DNA from: Sulfitobacter sp. HGT1
Lineage (GTDB): Bacteria; Pseudomonadota; Alphaproteobacteria; Rhodobacterales; Rhodobacteraceae
Direction: 5' to 3'
NCBI RefSeq assembly: GCF_013282155.1
Contig: NZ_BLWI01000008.1
Coordinates: 620,001-684,000, forward strand
Length of the DNA stretch: 64,000 nucleotides
The stretch's first letter is position 1, and the number at the start of each line of letters is the position of its first letter. The translations under genes and the position numbers were made by a program. The notes under the pieces are model-generated. The model saw only the letters and a program-made list of their open reading frames with translations. It was not told where the DNA came from and did no database searches. This document shows positions 35,795 to 44,434 of the stretch, piece after piece.

Positions 35795-36805
35795 TTATTC
35801 CAGCTCTTGTGACGTGAGCGCACGGTGAATTTCACGGCGGACCAACTTGCGCACGTTGCGCGTGATCCGTTCGCCCAATGCGCCCTGCAATTCTGCGCGT
35901 ACGATCTCTCCGACCAGATCACGCAGCATTTCCTCGTCGAAATACTCTTCCCCGCCCAAAGCCTTGAGATCCTCCTGAACCTCGGATGCGTCCTCGTCCT
36001 CAAAGGCATCCGCATCAGCGTAAGACGCAGTTTCAACCGGGGCTTCAACCTGTCTCAGGGGGGGCTGCTTGGGGTCTGGTTTCCTGGATGCAAGGATCGG
36101 CGCACCGGTTGCATCCCGTTCCACATCGTCCTCCCATGCCATCGCCAAAGGCTCGGGCACAGAAAATTTCGGCGTTTCGGGTTCTTCGGCGTCCCAGCCG
36201 CCGGGGATACGCCCGATGGCCGTTTCAAGCGCCGCAATCTTGGCGCTAAGCAGATCCGACCCGCCGGGCGCTGACTTGCTTTCAACCAATTCGGATGCGC
36301 CAAGGTTCAACATCCCTGCGCGCGCAGTGATGCTGCTTACGGTGTTGGGGCGATCTGTATCCCGAAGCGTTTCAGTCTGGCGGTCAACCGCGTCACGATC
36401 CGCAGAACGGTCTGACATTGCGTCGCGGATCAGGCCCTCGTCCTCCAATTCATCAAGATCGTGGAACAGCGCCTGATCGTCTTGCCCGCCATCAACCGAA
36501 GGATTGTGCATGCTGTCATCATCCGCAGCGCCAAAACCTGTATCAAGGGCATCGCCGCCGACCAGATCATCCTCCACGGCGGCCTGTTCATCGTCCCATT
36601 CTGTCGGTTTTACAGGCTCGGGCTTGCGATAGGCATCGACCAAAGGTGCGTCATTGGACACCCGCAAAGACGGTGTCAGGACCAGTTTATCCTCCGAAGG
36701 TGCATCGGCCTTGGGCCGGCTTACGGGACGTCTGTCCTCGGACACCAATCGACGGATCGAAGACAGAACATCTTCAACTTCTGCGTTGGTTACAGCGTCA
36801 GACAT
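35795..36805 (-). CDS. Acidic PopZ-like protein (DUF2497-type ends)
   Basis: A 336-residue, strongly acidic protein. The N-terminus NAEVEDVLSSIRRLVSED matches the short N-terminal helix of PopZ (EEILASIRRII). The C-terminal ~50 residues (EEMLRDLVGEIVRAELQGAL then ITRNVRKLVRREI) resemble the PopZ oligomerisation domain. The middle ~230 residues are disordered and rich in Asp and Glu, as in PopZ. PopZ of Caulobacter forms a polar network that anchors the ParB-parS centromere. The assignment rests on ends and architecture only; sequence between is not conserved. Confidence 0.55.
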   Translation of the reverse strand: MSDAVTNAEVEDVLSSIRRLVSEDRRPVSRPKADAPSEDKLVLTPSLRVSNDAPLVDAYRKPEPVKPTEWDDEQAAVEDDLVGGDALDTGFGAADDDSMHNPSVDGGQDDQALFHDLDELEDEGLIRDAMSDRSADRDAVDRQTETLRDTDRPNTVSSITARAGMLNLGASELVESKSAPGGSDLLSAKIAALETAIGRIPGGWDAEEPETPKFSVPEPLAMAWEDDVERDATGAPILASRKPDPKQPPLRQVEAPVETASYADADAFEDEDASEVQEDLKALGGEEYFDEEMLRDLVGEIVRAELQGALGERITRNVRKLVRREIHRALTSQELE

Positions 36806-36880
36806 AATTCAACCACCACTCGTTCCTCAAACAAAACCTAGACGACACAAAAGATTCTCACAATGGTGCCGTGAAAATTG

Positions 36881-38320
36881 TCAGTCTTTTTGCAGTGCCC
36901 GCAACACACGGTCCAGTTTCTTGCCCTCTTTCGACAGCTTGGCCGGGCTTTCTTTTACCAGATTGTAATAGGCAGCAGGGTCATAAATCTGCACGGGCAG
37001 CTTCAGCTTACTGGCCGTCAGCTGGCCGGTTGCCTGCAACACCGAATAGGCCGCGACATAGATCTGGGTCTGCGCGTTCACGCTGGCAGATTGCGCATCC
37101 AGCAAGGATTGTTCGGCATCCAACACGTCAAGTGTCGTACGCGCGCCCAATGCCGCTTCTTCGCGGACACCCTGAAACGCGATTCTGGCGGCACGCACCT
37201 GGCGTTGCGACGCTTCGATCTGCGCACGTGCCGAGGCAAGCCCAGCATAGGCATCACTGACCGCGCGTTCGACATCTTTGACCACGACATGCAGGTTGCC
37301 GCGTTGTGCGTCGCGCTGCGCACGGTTCTTGCGCACCCCGGCAGACAAGGCACCGCCCTGATACAATGTCTGGCCGATCTGCACACCAACCGCGCCGCTG
37401 CGGGTTGAGGCTTCTGAGCGGAACGTATCGGAAATACCCACAGACCCCTGAACAGAAACCTGCGGCTGCATGGCGGCTTCGCTGCGGCGGATCAGAAGTT
37501 CGGCAGCGGCGACCTGATGCTGGACAGCCCGGATATCAGGGTGGCTGCGCACGGCCAGCGCTTTGGCTGTTTTGATAGAATTTGACACGGCGGGCAAACG
37601 CGGTGGCTTGCTCAGATTTCCCGGCTCGCGGCCGACGGCAACCTTGTAATAGGCTTTCGCCGAAATCAGGTTCCCTTGCGCTCCGGCCAGACCACTGCGG
37701 GCTTGCGCCAGTTGCGCCTCGGCCAGAGCGACGTCAGTGCGTGTCACTTCGCCCACCTCGAAACGGTCACGGGCAGCACGCAATTCCTGGATCAAAAGCC
37801 GTACGTTGTTTTCGCGCAACGCCACGATGTCGCGCGTCTGGATCACCGTCATATAGGCATCAACAGCGCGCAACAGAATTTGCTGCTCCACGCTGACAAG
37901 GCTTTCGCGGGTTGCCAGAACGGTTTCCTTGGTGGCCTCGACCGCATAGCGCGTCGCGCCGAAATCATAGACCAGAAGCGATGCAATCAGGTTCACCGTG
38001 GTAGAGAGCGAATTCGTGCTTGTGCGCGTCCCCGCAGGAACGAATGTCGATCCGGCACTGACAGAACGGTTAACGTTCTGCGACAGGCTGCCTGTCCATT
38101 GCACCACTGGCTTCAACGCCGCTTTCGCGATGCCAACATCTTCGTCAGCGGCACGCAGTACGGCGCGGTTCTGATCCAGCAAACCGGAGTTGTTATACGC
38201 CCCCACCAAAGCATCGGCCAATGTCTCGGCAGCGGAAGCGACCGGAACCAACATGGTAAAGCCCAGAACAGCGGCCACGACCGTACGGCGCAACCCTTGG
38301 GTTTGTTTTTTCAGATCCAT
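36881..38320 (-). CDS. tolC: TolC family outer membrane channel protein
   Basis: A 479-residue outer membrane efflux channel. A signal peptide (RRTVVAAVLGFTMLVPVASA) ends near residue 30. Two repeated efflux-channel domains follow, with long amphipathic helices (ELRAARDRFEVGEVTRTDVALAEAQ and the matching VREEAALGARTTLDVLDAEQ). TolC forms a trimeric channel for type I secretion and RND efflux. It is 55 bp downstream of pcm on the same strand; this pair is common in alphaproteobacteria. It could serve the RND pump at 49-53 kb. Confidence 0.93.
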   Translation of the reverse strand: MDLKKQTQGLRRTVVAAVLGFTMLVPVASAAETLADALVGAYNNSGLLDQNRAVLRAADEDVGIAKAALKPVVQWTGSLSQNVNRSVSAGSTFVPAGTRTSTNSLSTTVNLIASLLVYDFGATRYAVEATKETVLATRESLVSVEQQILLRAVDAYMTVIQTRDIVALRENNVRLLIQELRAARDRFEVGEVTRTDVALAEAQLAQARSGLAGAQGNLISAKAYYKVAVGREPGNLSKPPRLPAVSNSIKTAKALAVRSHPDIRAVQHQVAAAELLIRRSEAAMQPQVSVQGSVGISDTFRSEASTRSGAVGVQIGQTLYQGGALSAGVRKNRAQRDAQRGNLHVVVKDVERAVSDAYAGLASARAQIEASQRQVRAARIAFQGVREEAALGARTTLDVLDAEQSLLDAQSASVNAQTQIYVAAYSVLQATGQLTASKLKLPVQIYDPAAYYNLVKESPAKLSKEGKKLDRVLRALQKD

Positions 38321-38375
38321 CTAATCCACTCCGTCAAGCCGGGCCCCGTTTCACCGGAGATAAGGCTAATAAGTT

Positions 38376-39029
38376 TTAAAGTTGGAATGCCTTTTCGCGG
38401 GCAAACCCCTTAAGTACCGGCGCACCGGCATTGAAATCTGCGCGCCAGCTGACGCCATGGTCGTCTTTATATCCGACCCGCACTTCACCCAAGGCACCGT
38501 CCATGAAGATACACGCGATCCGGCCGCCTGTTTTCAACTGGCTCAGAATTGCCTCCGGCACCGTCTCTACGCCGCCTTGAATCAGGATCACATCATAGGG
38601 ACCGTGCTGCGGGGCACCCTCGACCAACGCGCCAGCCTGAACGATCGCATTGTCGGCCCCCGAAGTCATCAGAATTTCCTGTGCTTCTTTCGCCATGGCT
38701 TCGTCTTCTTCGACAGCAACCACCGCTTCGGCGATATGGGCAATGACAGCGGACGAATATCCGTAAGCGCAGCCGATATCGAGAACCAGATCACCATTGT
38801 TGATCGCCAGCACATCCAGCATTTTCGCCAAGGTCCGCGGCTCAAGCAGGATACGTCCCTCCCCCAGGTTCAGGTTTTCGCCCAGATATGCGGCCTCGCG
38901 CTGTGCGGCGGGCACAAAATCTTCGCGGGCGACATGCAGCATCGCGTCGATAATGGGGAATTTTGTCACATCAGACGGGCGAACTTGGGTATCAACCATC
39001 ATCGTGCGGCGGGCGGAAAAGTCGGACAT
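38376..39029 (-). CDS. pcm: Protein-L-isoaspartate O-methyltransferase family protein
   Basis: A 217-residue PCMT-type methyltransferase. ATG 39029 gives [21 protein letters not shown], the usual start of the alphaproteobacterial form. SAM-binding motif I is [17 protein letters not shown], and motif post-[10 protein letters not shown] follows. The family repairs isoaspartyl residues, but this short form near tolC may have another substrate. Gene order pcm-tolC suggests co-transcription. Confidence 0.85.
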   Translation of the reverse strand: MSDFSARRTMMVDTQVRPSDVTKFPIIDAMLHVAREDFVPAAQREAAYLGENLNLGEGRILLEPRTLAKMLDVLAINNGDLVLDIGCAYGYSSAVIAHIAEAVVAVEEDEAMAKEAQEILMTSGADNAIVQAGALVEGAPQHGPYDVILIQGGVETVPEAILSQLKTGGRIACIFMDGALGEVRVGYKDDHGVSWRADFNAGAPVLKGFAREKAFQL

Positions 39030-39216
39030 TCGCGAAACTCTTTCGTTCAGATATTTTTCTCTGCAATGCCACACCACAAGCCTTCCAGCAACGCCAAGAT
39101 GCCCGTTTACCTTGAACTGAGGCAATTTCGCCCGCGAATGATGTATTATCGCACAGTGTCTTCAATGTTGAATTTGGACACCTTAGCAGATTTTAACAGT
39201 TCAGAATTGACAGACA

Positions 39217-39906
39217 TCAAACTGCGGTGAACACAAACACCCCACCACCCGACGCTTCCTTGTCCTCGACAAAGCCTTTGGCAGCGATGCCGTCCCTGAT
39301 TTCGCGCATGCCGGGGCGGTGATAGATATGGCGGTGCAGCTCGGCGATAATGACTCTGATCCCGCTTAAATCCGCGTGACGAAAGAACTCCAGCTCGGCC
39401 CCTTCGATATCCATTAGCAACACCGTCGGTTTGATCTGTTTCTTGATTGTTGCCCATTTCACGACGGGTACGGCGACCTTTTCGGCCCGCTCGATCCCCT
39501 TTGTGATCGTCATGCCGGACCCCAGAAAGTTGCCCCGGATATAGAAATCAACCGATTTTGGCGCATCAGGATCAGAGATGACGATCTTGTTGCGCACCTC
39601 GATTTTGTTCTTGATGCCGTTATGGGCATAAAGCGCTTTGATCGGGTCTATCAGCTTGTGGTTCGCCTCGAAGGACACGATCTTGGCGGGCGCGCAGTTT
39701 TTCGCGGCAACGGCTCCTACAACCCCTGCCCCCGCGCCCATTTCGATGACAACATCGCCTTTCTTGATGAACGCCAGCGCAGACAAGACCTCGCGGCGTT
39801 CATAGCTGCCCTCGATCATATTGTTGATCATGGTCGGCCCCAGATGCGGTGCATCCAAAACCTCGACCCCGTGATAGGTCGCAACGACCTTGTTCTTCGT
39901 GTTCAT
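39217..39906 (-). CDS. FkbM family methyltransferase
   Basis: A 229-residue SAM-dependent methyltransferase. Motif I is VVIEMGAGAGVVGAVAA; a later DIEGAELEFFRHAD is the FkbM-type signature (MDIEGxE). Such enzymes O-methylate sugars or polyketides. There is no surface-polysaccharide cluster next to it, so the substrate is unknown. It is the last ordinary gene before the IS remnant and the tRNA-Cys element. Confidence 0.85.
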   Translation of the reverse strand: MNTKNKVVATYHGVEVLDAPHLGPTMINNMIEGSYERREVLSALAFIKKGDVVIEMGAGAGVVGAVAAKNCAPAKIVSFEANHKLIDPIKALYAHNGIKNKIEVRNKIVISDPDAPKSVDFYIRGNFLGSGMTITKGIERAEKVAVPVVKWATIKKQIKPTVLLMDIEGAELEFFRHADLSGIRVIIAELHRHIYHRPGMREIRDGIAAKGFVEDKEASGGGVFVFTAV

Positions 39907-40012
39907 GCCCTGCCCTATCCCGTATTTGCCCTGAACGGGCTTGTTTTGGTCAAATAGACCCTAACAAACTCCGTGACGCAATAAATGAATGGCGGCAATG
40001 GCAATGAGATAC

Positions 40013-40430
40013 TGAATAGCCCCTAGCGTTGTAGACGCTTTTTTTCCTAATTTTGAGGCAAGGAGGCCGTTATGGGGAAGCCAAATTTCAGTGAAGATTC
40101 CAAGCGTGATGCTGTGCATCAGATCACGGTGCGGGGGTATGGCGTTCGTGAGGTCTCAGAGCGTTTGGGTGTCAGCACACATTCGCTGTAAAAATGGATG
40201 AAGCTGTACGCGAAGGCCACGTCACAGGCTGTGTCGGTGGATCATGAAGCCGAGAACCGACGGCTCGAACGGGAACTGGCGCGGATGACCGAGGAGCGCG
40301 ATTTCTTAAGCAAGGCAGCCGCGTACTTCGCCCAAGATGCAAGATGAAGGACGCGTTTGTGGCAAAGCATCGCCCCGTCTTTTCGGTGCGTAGGATGTTC
40401 CGTTGCCTCAGCATCATAGAAGGTGTGTCC
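40013..40430 (+). pseudogene. IS3-family element remnant (orfA with stop, truncated orfB)
   Basis: A left end reading TGAATAGCCCCTAGCG resembles IS3-type inverted repeats. orfA runs 40072-40347: MGKPNFSEDSKRDAV begins the helix-turn-helix transposase, but codon 40 is TAA where related proteins have Tyr (HSL-stop-KWMKLYAKA). The leucine-zipper region ENRRLERELARMTEERDFL remains. orfB starts at 40343 in the usual overlap (ATGA) with MKDAFVAKHRPVFSVRRM and loses similarity after about 24 residues. The right end of the element is missing. It is inactive. The stretch 39907-40012 before it holds nothing recognisable. Confidence 0.8.
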
Positions 40431-40481
40431 CACTTTGGGTCACACTCGAGCGTTCAGCCGCCAACCCTTTGATTTAGAATA

Positions 40482-40528
40482 AAATGGAGGCGAGTAGGAG
40501 AATCGAACTCCTGTACACGGATTTGCAA
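40482..40528 (-). repeat. attL-like direct repeat: tRNA-Cys 3' end copy
   Basis: This 47-bp segment is identical to 45837-45883. It holds the 3' part of tRNA-Cys (T-arm, acceptor 3' strand, CCA) up to the anticodon and lacks the 5' half of the tRNA, so it is not a gene. It is the distal junction of an element that integrated at the tRNA. Similarity beyond the repeat (CGC-AAC-CTTTGA) continues more weakly on its left. Confidence 0.93.
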
Positions 40529-40648
40529 GAGTAAGCATGTTACTGAAAAGTATAGGTAAAGTGATTAGACACCTTCCAAATTAGGGCGGAACAATGAGCG
40601 AATGTTTAGACGTGCAGTTCTAGAATAAGTACTCCGCGCCCGCTAAAG

Positions 40649-40948
40649 TTACTGGTCCTTTAGCCAGTCTGAAATCTTAGCTACAAAGTCAGATAGAGCG
40701 ATGCCTCTGCTGATCCGTGAATCTAGGAAAGCGAACTCTTCCGAAACAATTGCTGGCCCAGTTTTTTCCAAGGAGAATTCGTAGCATCCACCCTCTGTAT
40801 CCAAGTTGGGGTTGTACCGGGCGACCCGCCAAAAACCCAATTCTTTCGCCGCCGCGTCAAGTACTAACCCCCATGAAAAGGCACGCTTGTAGCCTGAAGA
40901 GAGCCAGCGGTCGTGATCGATCAGGTTAATCTTGTATGGAAGAGGCAT
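40649..40948 (-). CDS. Hypothetical 99-residue protein of the island
   Basis: The frame starts MPLPYKINLIDHDRW with AAAGAGA upstream and ends DFVAKISDWLKDQ. It has no signal peptide, membrane helix or known motif; a central stretch is rich in Glu and Phe, and the fold looks mixed alpha/beta. It is the only gene between the attL repeat and the large ATPase, and lies on the same strand as the latter. A role as accessory to the ATPase is possible but not shown. Confidence 0.5.
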   Translation of the reverse strand: MPLPYKINLIDHDRWLSSGYKRAFSWGLVLDAAAKELGFWRVARYNPNLDTEGGCYEFSLEKTGPAIVSEEFAFLDSRISRGIALSDFVAKISDWLKDQ

Positions 40949-41377
40949 TTAATCATCTCTTTTCGTTGAGTCGGGAGTCTTGTTTCTAGCTCTATTTCGT
41001 CTGTCGAGGCTAAAAAAAAGGGAACCTCTCGGCCCAGAGCTGCCGTTCGCACCTTCGACCTGCACTGCGGTGCAGCTTCCGAAAAGCGGGCATTCACTCA
41101 CAGTCCGGCATTAATGGAATGCCAAAATCTGATCGGCGGACTTCATGGCCGCTGAGGTCAGCCCTCAAACTTCACAAGTGCATGTGTTTTTTCACGTTAC
41201 GGATCGACCAGTAACTGTTGTCAATTCCGGTTCATGAGCCAGATGTTTAAGTGACTAATCCCATAACGTTGGAAACCTTAGAAAAGGCCCTAAAAGCAGG
41301 TAGACTGATTGACGTCACGGATCGCTTATTACCAACGTAAAGCCAACCAGTCGAAAAACTTCAAATGCCCGCGTGTT
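40949..41377. other. Non-coding island stretch
   Basis: No convincing gene is seen. The stretch has a hairpin-forming GCACTGCGGTGC near 41062, and an AGCTGCCGTTCGC motif at 41038 similar to short sequences seen in other Roseobacter intergenic regions. It may carry the promoter of the 99-residue gene and the terminator of the ATPase gene. Confidence 0.5.
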
Positions 41378-43528
41378 TTAGGCGTTTTGCACGGGCGCAG
41401 AAAACTCCTCATCTACTATTTTATCGCAAGCAGACAAAATATGATCTGGTATTGTCTGAAATTTCGTCGGATCCAACTGCATAATGTAATCGTTTTCAAT
41501 GTGATAAGCTTCATTTACAAACTTGGCAGTGGTCGAATTACTCTTGCTGATCAAACCCATCATTCGAAAAATTTGAAGCTTCGAGTATCCGTTTTCCAAT
41601 TCGAAATAGAGTTTCCGCAGCTCTGCATCATCTCTAATAAATTTCAGATAAACATCATAATCGAATTGTGGAAATAATCCCAATATCTCCAATCTAGCGG
41701 ATTGAATGTCATCCACCATCATTTTTACTAGCCCTCCATTATCATCAAACTCTTCCGGCTCATCCTTCTTGTGAATCAAACTTGCCAAGACATTGTATGA
41801 ATTCCCCTTATTTGCCGTAATTTCAAAGTAGCGACGCAAATGGATCAATTTTACCAAGAAGTGTGCGTTGGAGTTGACAGCGGACATGCAGGCTTGAGAT
41901 GCTGATACAATATCTGATTTTTCTATTGCGCATTCAGAAATCGTTGAAGCGTTGTTAAAGACAAAGTGTGCGGCAACTTTCTCAAAGTGATTCCGCAAAG
42001 TGTAGATCATGTCAATGACAGGTTCGAAATCGTGCGTCATTAAAAGAACGGTCCTATTTTGAAAACTATCAGCTGACACGAAAAGGCGCTTAATAATCGC
42101 AAACTTCTTGTTTTTATCAAAGGAAGAGATCGGATCATCAAGTACGATTAGGTCCGGATTTTTTTTCAATACGTCATGCATGAATAAAATTAGGGCAAAT
42201 GCATTCTTTTCACCAAAGCTGAGATGTTGCGAACCTTGCTGCACAAAAGATTTTGAATCATTGTGCATTAGTCGCATTTTATAGGTTTTATCAACCGTTT
42301 CAACAGATACTCTGTAATGGTAACCGGCGTTTTGTAAAAATTCATTGATACTATCTTCATTGGATTTTATAAGAGTTGCTACTTGCTTTTTGTGCTTGGC
42401 AACACTTCCTTTCAAAAGGCCAATCTTTTGGCCAATTAAATGTAGCTTTCGATTAAACTCGTCGACAACAGCTCGAGTGGAAGCTGACGAAACTTCCTTC
42501 AAAAGATCCATATTAATTTTCAGGTCAATAATCTTGGCGTCATAATCAGTCACATCTTTTAAGCTATAGAAATCAATTTCACGTAGTGCTGAAATTTTCG
42601 ACTTAAGCAATTCGATTTGATTTTTGATCGCTCCTAAGAATAGCTTTTCCTCATCTGTCAACGCGGTCTTACTATGCGTAATATCGGTCAAACTGGAGTT
42701 TGCGTCGTCAGAAAAATAGGTGGACAGATTTTTCAAAATGTCGACTAGCGCATTCAAATGTTCGACTGTTTTCGCATCGTACTCTTGGTCGATCCGTAAA
42801 ATTGTTTCACGTTTTTCTACTGCTGGCTGAGTGCAGTATGGGCAATCATCGGACAAATCTAGAAATTTCTTACCGTCCATTTGCCACTTTAGCCAAGTCA
42901 CGTTTTCGTCTGATTGAAGAAATGGAGAGTACGCTTCTAACCCAGCGGGAACATTAGAAATCTTGTTCCCCTTTGATGTCGATTTTCCGATAGCTGACGC
43001 TGCTGAGTAACTTGATGTCTTCGTCGCTTTGCCAAAAGCTTTGAGTAACCCGTTCAGGTCCTCAAGCATTTTTTCGATATTCGGATCGTTGGTAAAAACG
43101 GATTTCAGTTCGGCCAAATGCATCTCAATCTCGGAAAATTTCTCATCATATTCGTCATTCTTGATGAAGATTTCGAAGCTGTTGGTTAGCAGCTCATCTG
43201 GTTTGAACAAGATTTCATCAATATAGGCGCTATCAAATACTGCGACCGATTTAATCTCGTCACCTCCAGATATAGATGGTTGGAAATCACCAAGCATCTT
43301 ACCGTCATCTAAATATTTGAATGGCGTCAGACTGTTCAGCTTTGCGGGATCAGTGGCATTTAGTGAAATTGCTTTAGCTATTGTACTCTTGCCCGTACCG
43401 TTTGCAGCGAACTTGATGTTCAGGAAACTCTCTTTAATTGAAATATTTGCCTCATCGATGTTGTTGCAGTTCTTAATTGTAATATCCAACTGGGTGCCCT
43501 CAAAATTTGACGTTAAAAACGCAACCAC
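41378..43528 (-). CDS. SMC-like AAA_13 ATPase, RloC/PrrC-like, possible defence effector
   Basis: A 716-residue ABC-type ATPase. In order: Walker A AANGTGKST (41-49), a coiled-coil region with CPYC (229-232) like a zinc hook, signature LSFGE (436-440), Walker B LIVLDDP (460-466), H-loop His499, and a C-terminal domain. That domain holds R565-x3-E569 and H586, an order like the Arg-Glu-His triad of PrrC/RloC anticodon nucleases, and a HIENDYI motif (676-682). RloC cleaves tRNA after phage attack; whether this C-terminal domain is a nuclease is not proven. No restriction-modification genes adjoin it. GTG 43528 is the listed start; TTG 43489, with GAGG upstream, may be the real one. Its coding sequence is clearly AT-rich. 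Confidence 0.75.
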   Translation of the reverse strand: MVAFLTSNFEGTQLDITIKNCNNIDEANISIKESFLNIKFAANGTGKSTIAKAISLNATDPAKLNSLTPFKYLDDGKMLGDFQPSISGGDEIKSVAVFDSAYIDEILFKPDELLTNSFEIFIKNDEYDEKFSEIEMHLAELKSVFTNDPNIEKMLEDLNGLLKAFGKATKTSSYSAASAIGKSTSKGNKISNVPAGLEAYSPFLQSDENVTWLKWQMDGKKFLDLSDDCPYCTQPAVEKRETILRIDQEYDAKTVEHLNALVDILKNLSTYFSDDANSSLTDITHSKTALTDEEKLFLGAIKNQIELLKSKISALREIDFYSLKDVTDYDAKIIDLKINMDLLKEVSSASTRAVVDEFNRKLHLIGQKIGLLKGSVAKHKKQVATLIKSNEDSINEFLQNAGYHYRVSVETVDKTYKMRLMHNDSKSFVQQGSQHLSFGEKNAFALILFMHDVLKKNPDLIVLDDPISSFDKNKKFAIIKRLFVSADSFQNRTVLLMTHDFEPVIDMIYTLRNHFEKVAAHFVFNNASTISECAIEKSDIVSASQACMSAVNSNAHFLVKLIHLRRYFEITANKGNSYNVLASLIHKKDEPEEFDDNGGLVKMMVDDIQSARLEILGLFPQFDYDVYLKFIRDDAELRKLYFELENGYSKLQIFRMMGLISKSNSTTAKFVNEAYHIENDYIMQLDPTKFQTIPDHILSACDKIVDEEFSAPVQNA

Positions 43529-43910
43529 TAGTTCAACTATAATTGCTTAATGTCAACCATGGCGTGCGTTCGGTGAGCCGGTAATTGAGGGCATTTTGAA
43601 TGACCGTCTTTCTACATTTCCAGCAAAGTCAGAGCAGACGCAGCGAATGGTGGCTCTCCGCCCACGATGACCATGCGAGCCCACCGGAGTTCTTCGGCAG
43701 TACACTCTTCTCGATCTGAGGACCTAAGTTGGTCACTGGCCGGCTAGCAGCCCACCTCAGACCTGCTTAGATCGTGCAGATCGGCTTTCCCGCTAGTGTG
43801 GGTGGCGCAAAAAGAGCTGATAGGCATCAGGCGCGCGCTTAGCGAGCGTGGCGCTAATGACCGAATTGAGGCTGGTCTGACTTGACTTGACTTGCGAAGC
43901 GGTAGCTGTG

Positions 43911-43949
43911 CCAATCCCCCGGAGACTTTATGTATCGGAGGGGGATTGG
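43911..43949. repeat. Hairpin in the island control region
   Basis: CCAATCCCCC and GGGGGATTGG form a perfect 10-bp stem around a 19-base loop. There is no T run, so it is not a simple terminator. Confidence 0.7.
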
Positions 43950-43992
43950 GGCGGCGGGCCAGATACACTCCCCTTGTTCCTGTATACAACTA

Positions 43993-44124
43993 GTGACAGG
44001 AAAAACTGTAACATTTCGCGTGAACAGGGGCGCTTGTTTGACGTCGCTTTCAAAGCAACTGGTTGCTGTGGCGAATAAACAGCGAACATCGAGGCCCGTA
44101 CTGACAGACAAAACTGTAACATTT
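43993..44124 (+). repeat. Pair of 24-bp direct repeats
   Basis: The copies occupy 43993-44016 and 44101-44124, 108 bp apart. Both contain TGACAG, then after 3 bases AAAACTGTAACATTT, with 21 or more of 24 positions equal. The second lies 137 bp before the 57-residue gene. Regularly placed copies near divergent promoters suggest operator sites. Confidence 0.7.
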
Positions 44125-44260
44125 AGAAAATTCTTTGGTATGTTGTAGGGTGCCGTCTAACCCACTACCTTTTTTCCAAGCGATTTTGCACGGATCAATA
44201 TCCGTTCAGACACAGTATGCGCGAATGAGATTGGAACAAAGGGTCCTCAGGGGGGATGGT

Positions 44261-44434
44261 ATGGCGCAAGCAAAAATAGAAGACAAAGCGTTGCGTTTTC
44301 TTGCTGCGTTTGAGCGCGCCGGAAAGTCAGTTGGACGTGTCACTATTGATGGAAAGAAAATTGAGCTTGTCTTGATTGAGCATGGCCAGATTGATGAATA
44401 CGACAGGATAGATATGACCCATGGCAAAGCGTGA
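44261..44434 (+). CDS. 57-residue protein before the integrase
   Basis: ATG 44261 is chosen: GGGGGA lies 5-10 bases upstream and the sequence MAQAKIEDKALRFLAAFERA begins a typical small helical protein. A longer frame from 44135 has poor codon content. A beta-hairpin-like RVTIDGKKIELVLI follows. The stop lies 14 bp inside the integrase gene, so translation is coupled. Size and place fit an excisionase or integrase helper, but no known family is recognised. Confidence 0.6.
   Translation: MAQAKIEDKALRFLAAFERAGKSVGRVTIDGKKIELVLIEHGQIDEYDRIDMTHGKA

Larger units (their letters stand above)
43529..44260. other. 732-bp non-coding control region of the island
   Basis: No credible gene is seen. The region lies between the divergent ATPase and integrase units, so it should carry both promoters. 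It contains a (TTGAC)x3 tract near 43879, a perfect 10-bp stem hairpin at 43911-43949 and two near-identical 24-bp direct repeats at 43993 and 44101. These suggest binding sites for an island regulator. Confidence 0.6.

Noticed and set aside
41378-43528. Septu (PtuA) or an HNH-linked defence system
   Set aside because: No HNH partner gene adjoins the ATPase, and its features fit RloC/AAA_13 better.
43870-43895. (TTGAC)x3 tandem repeat as CRISPR or iteron
   Set aside because: Only three 5-bp units and no spacers; not a CRISPR and too short to call iterons.
43744-43989. 81-residue open frame in the island control region
   Set aside because: Overlaps the hairpin, has no ribosome site and a composition unlike a protein.
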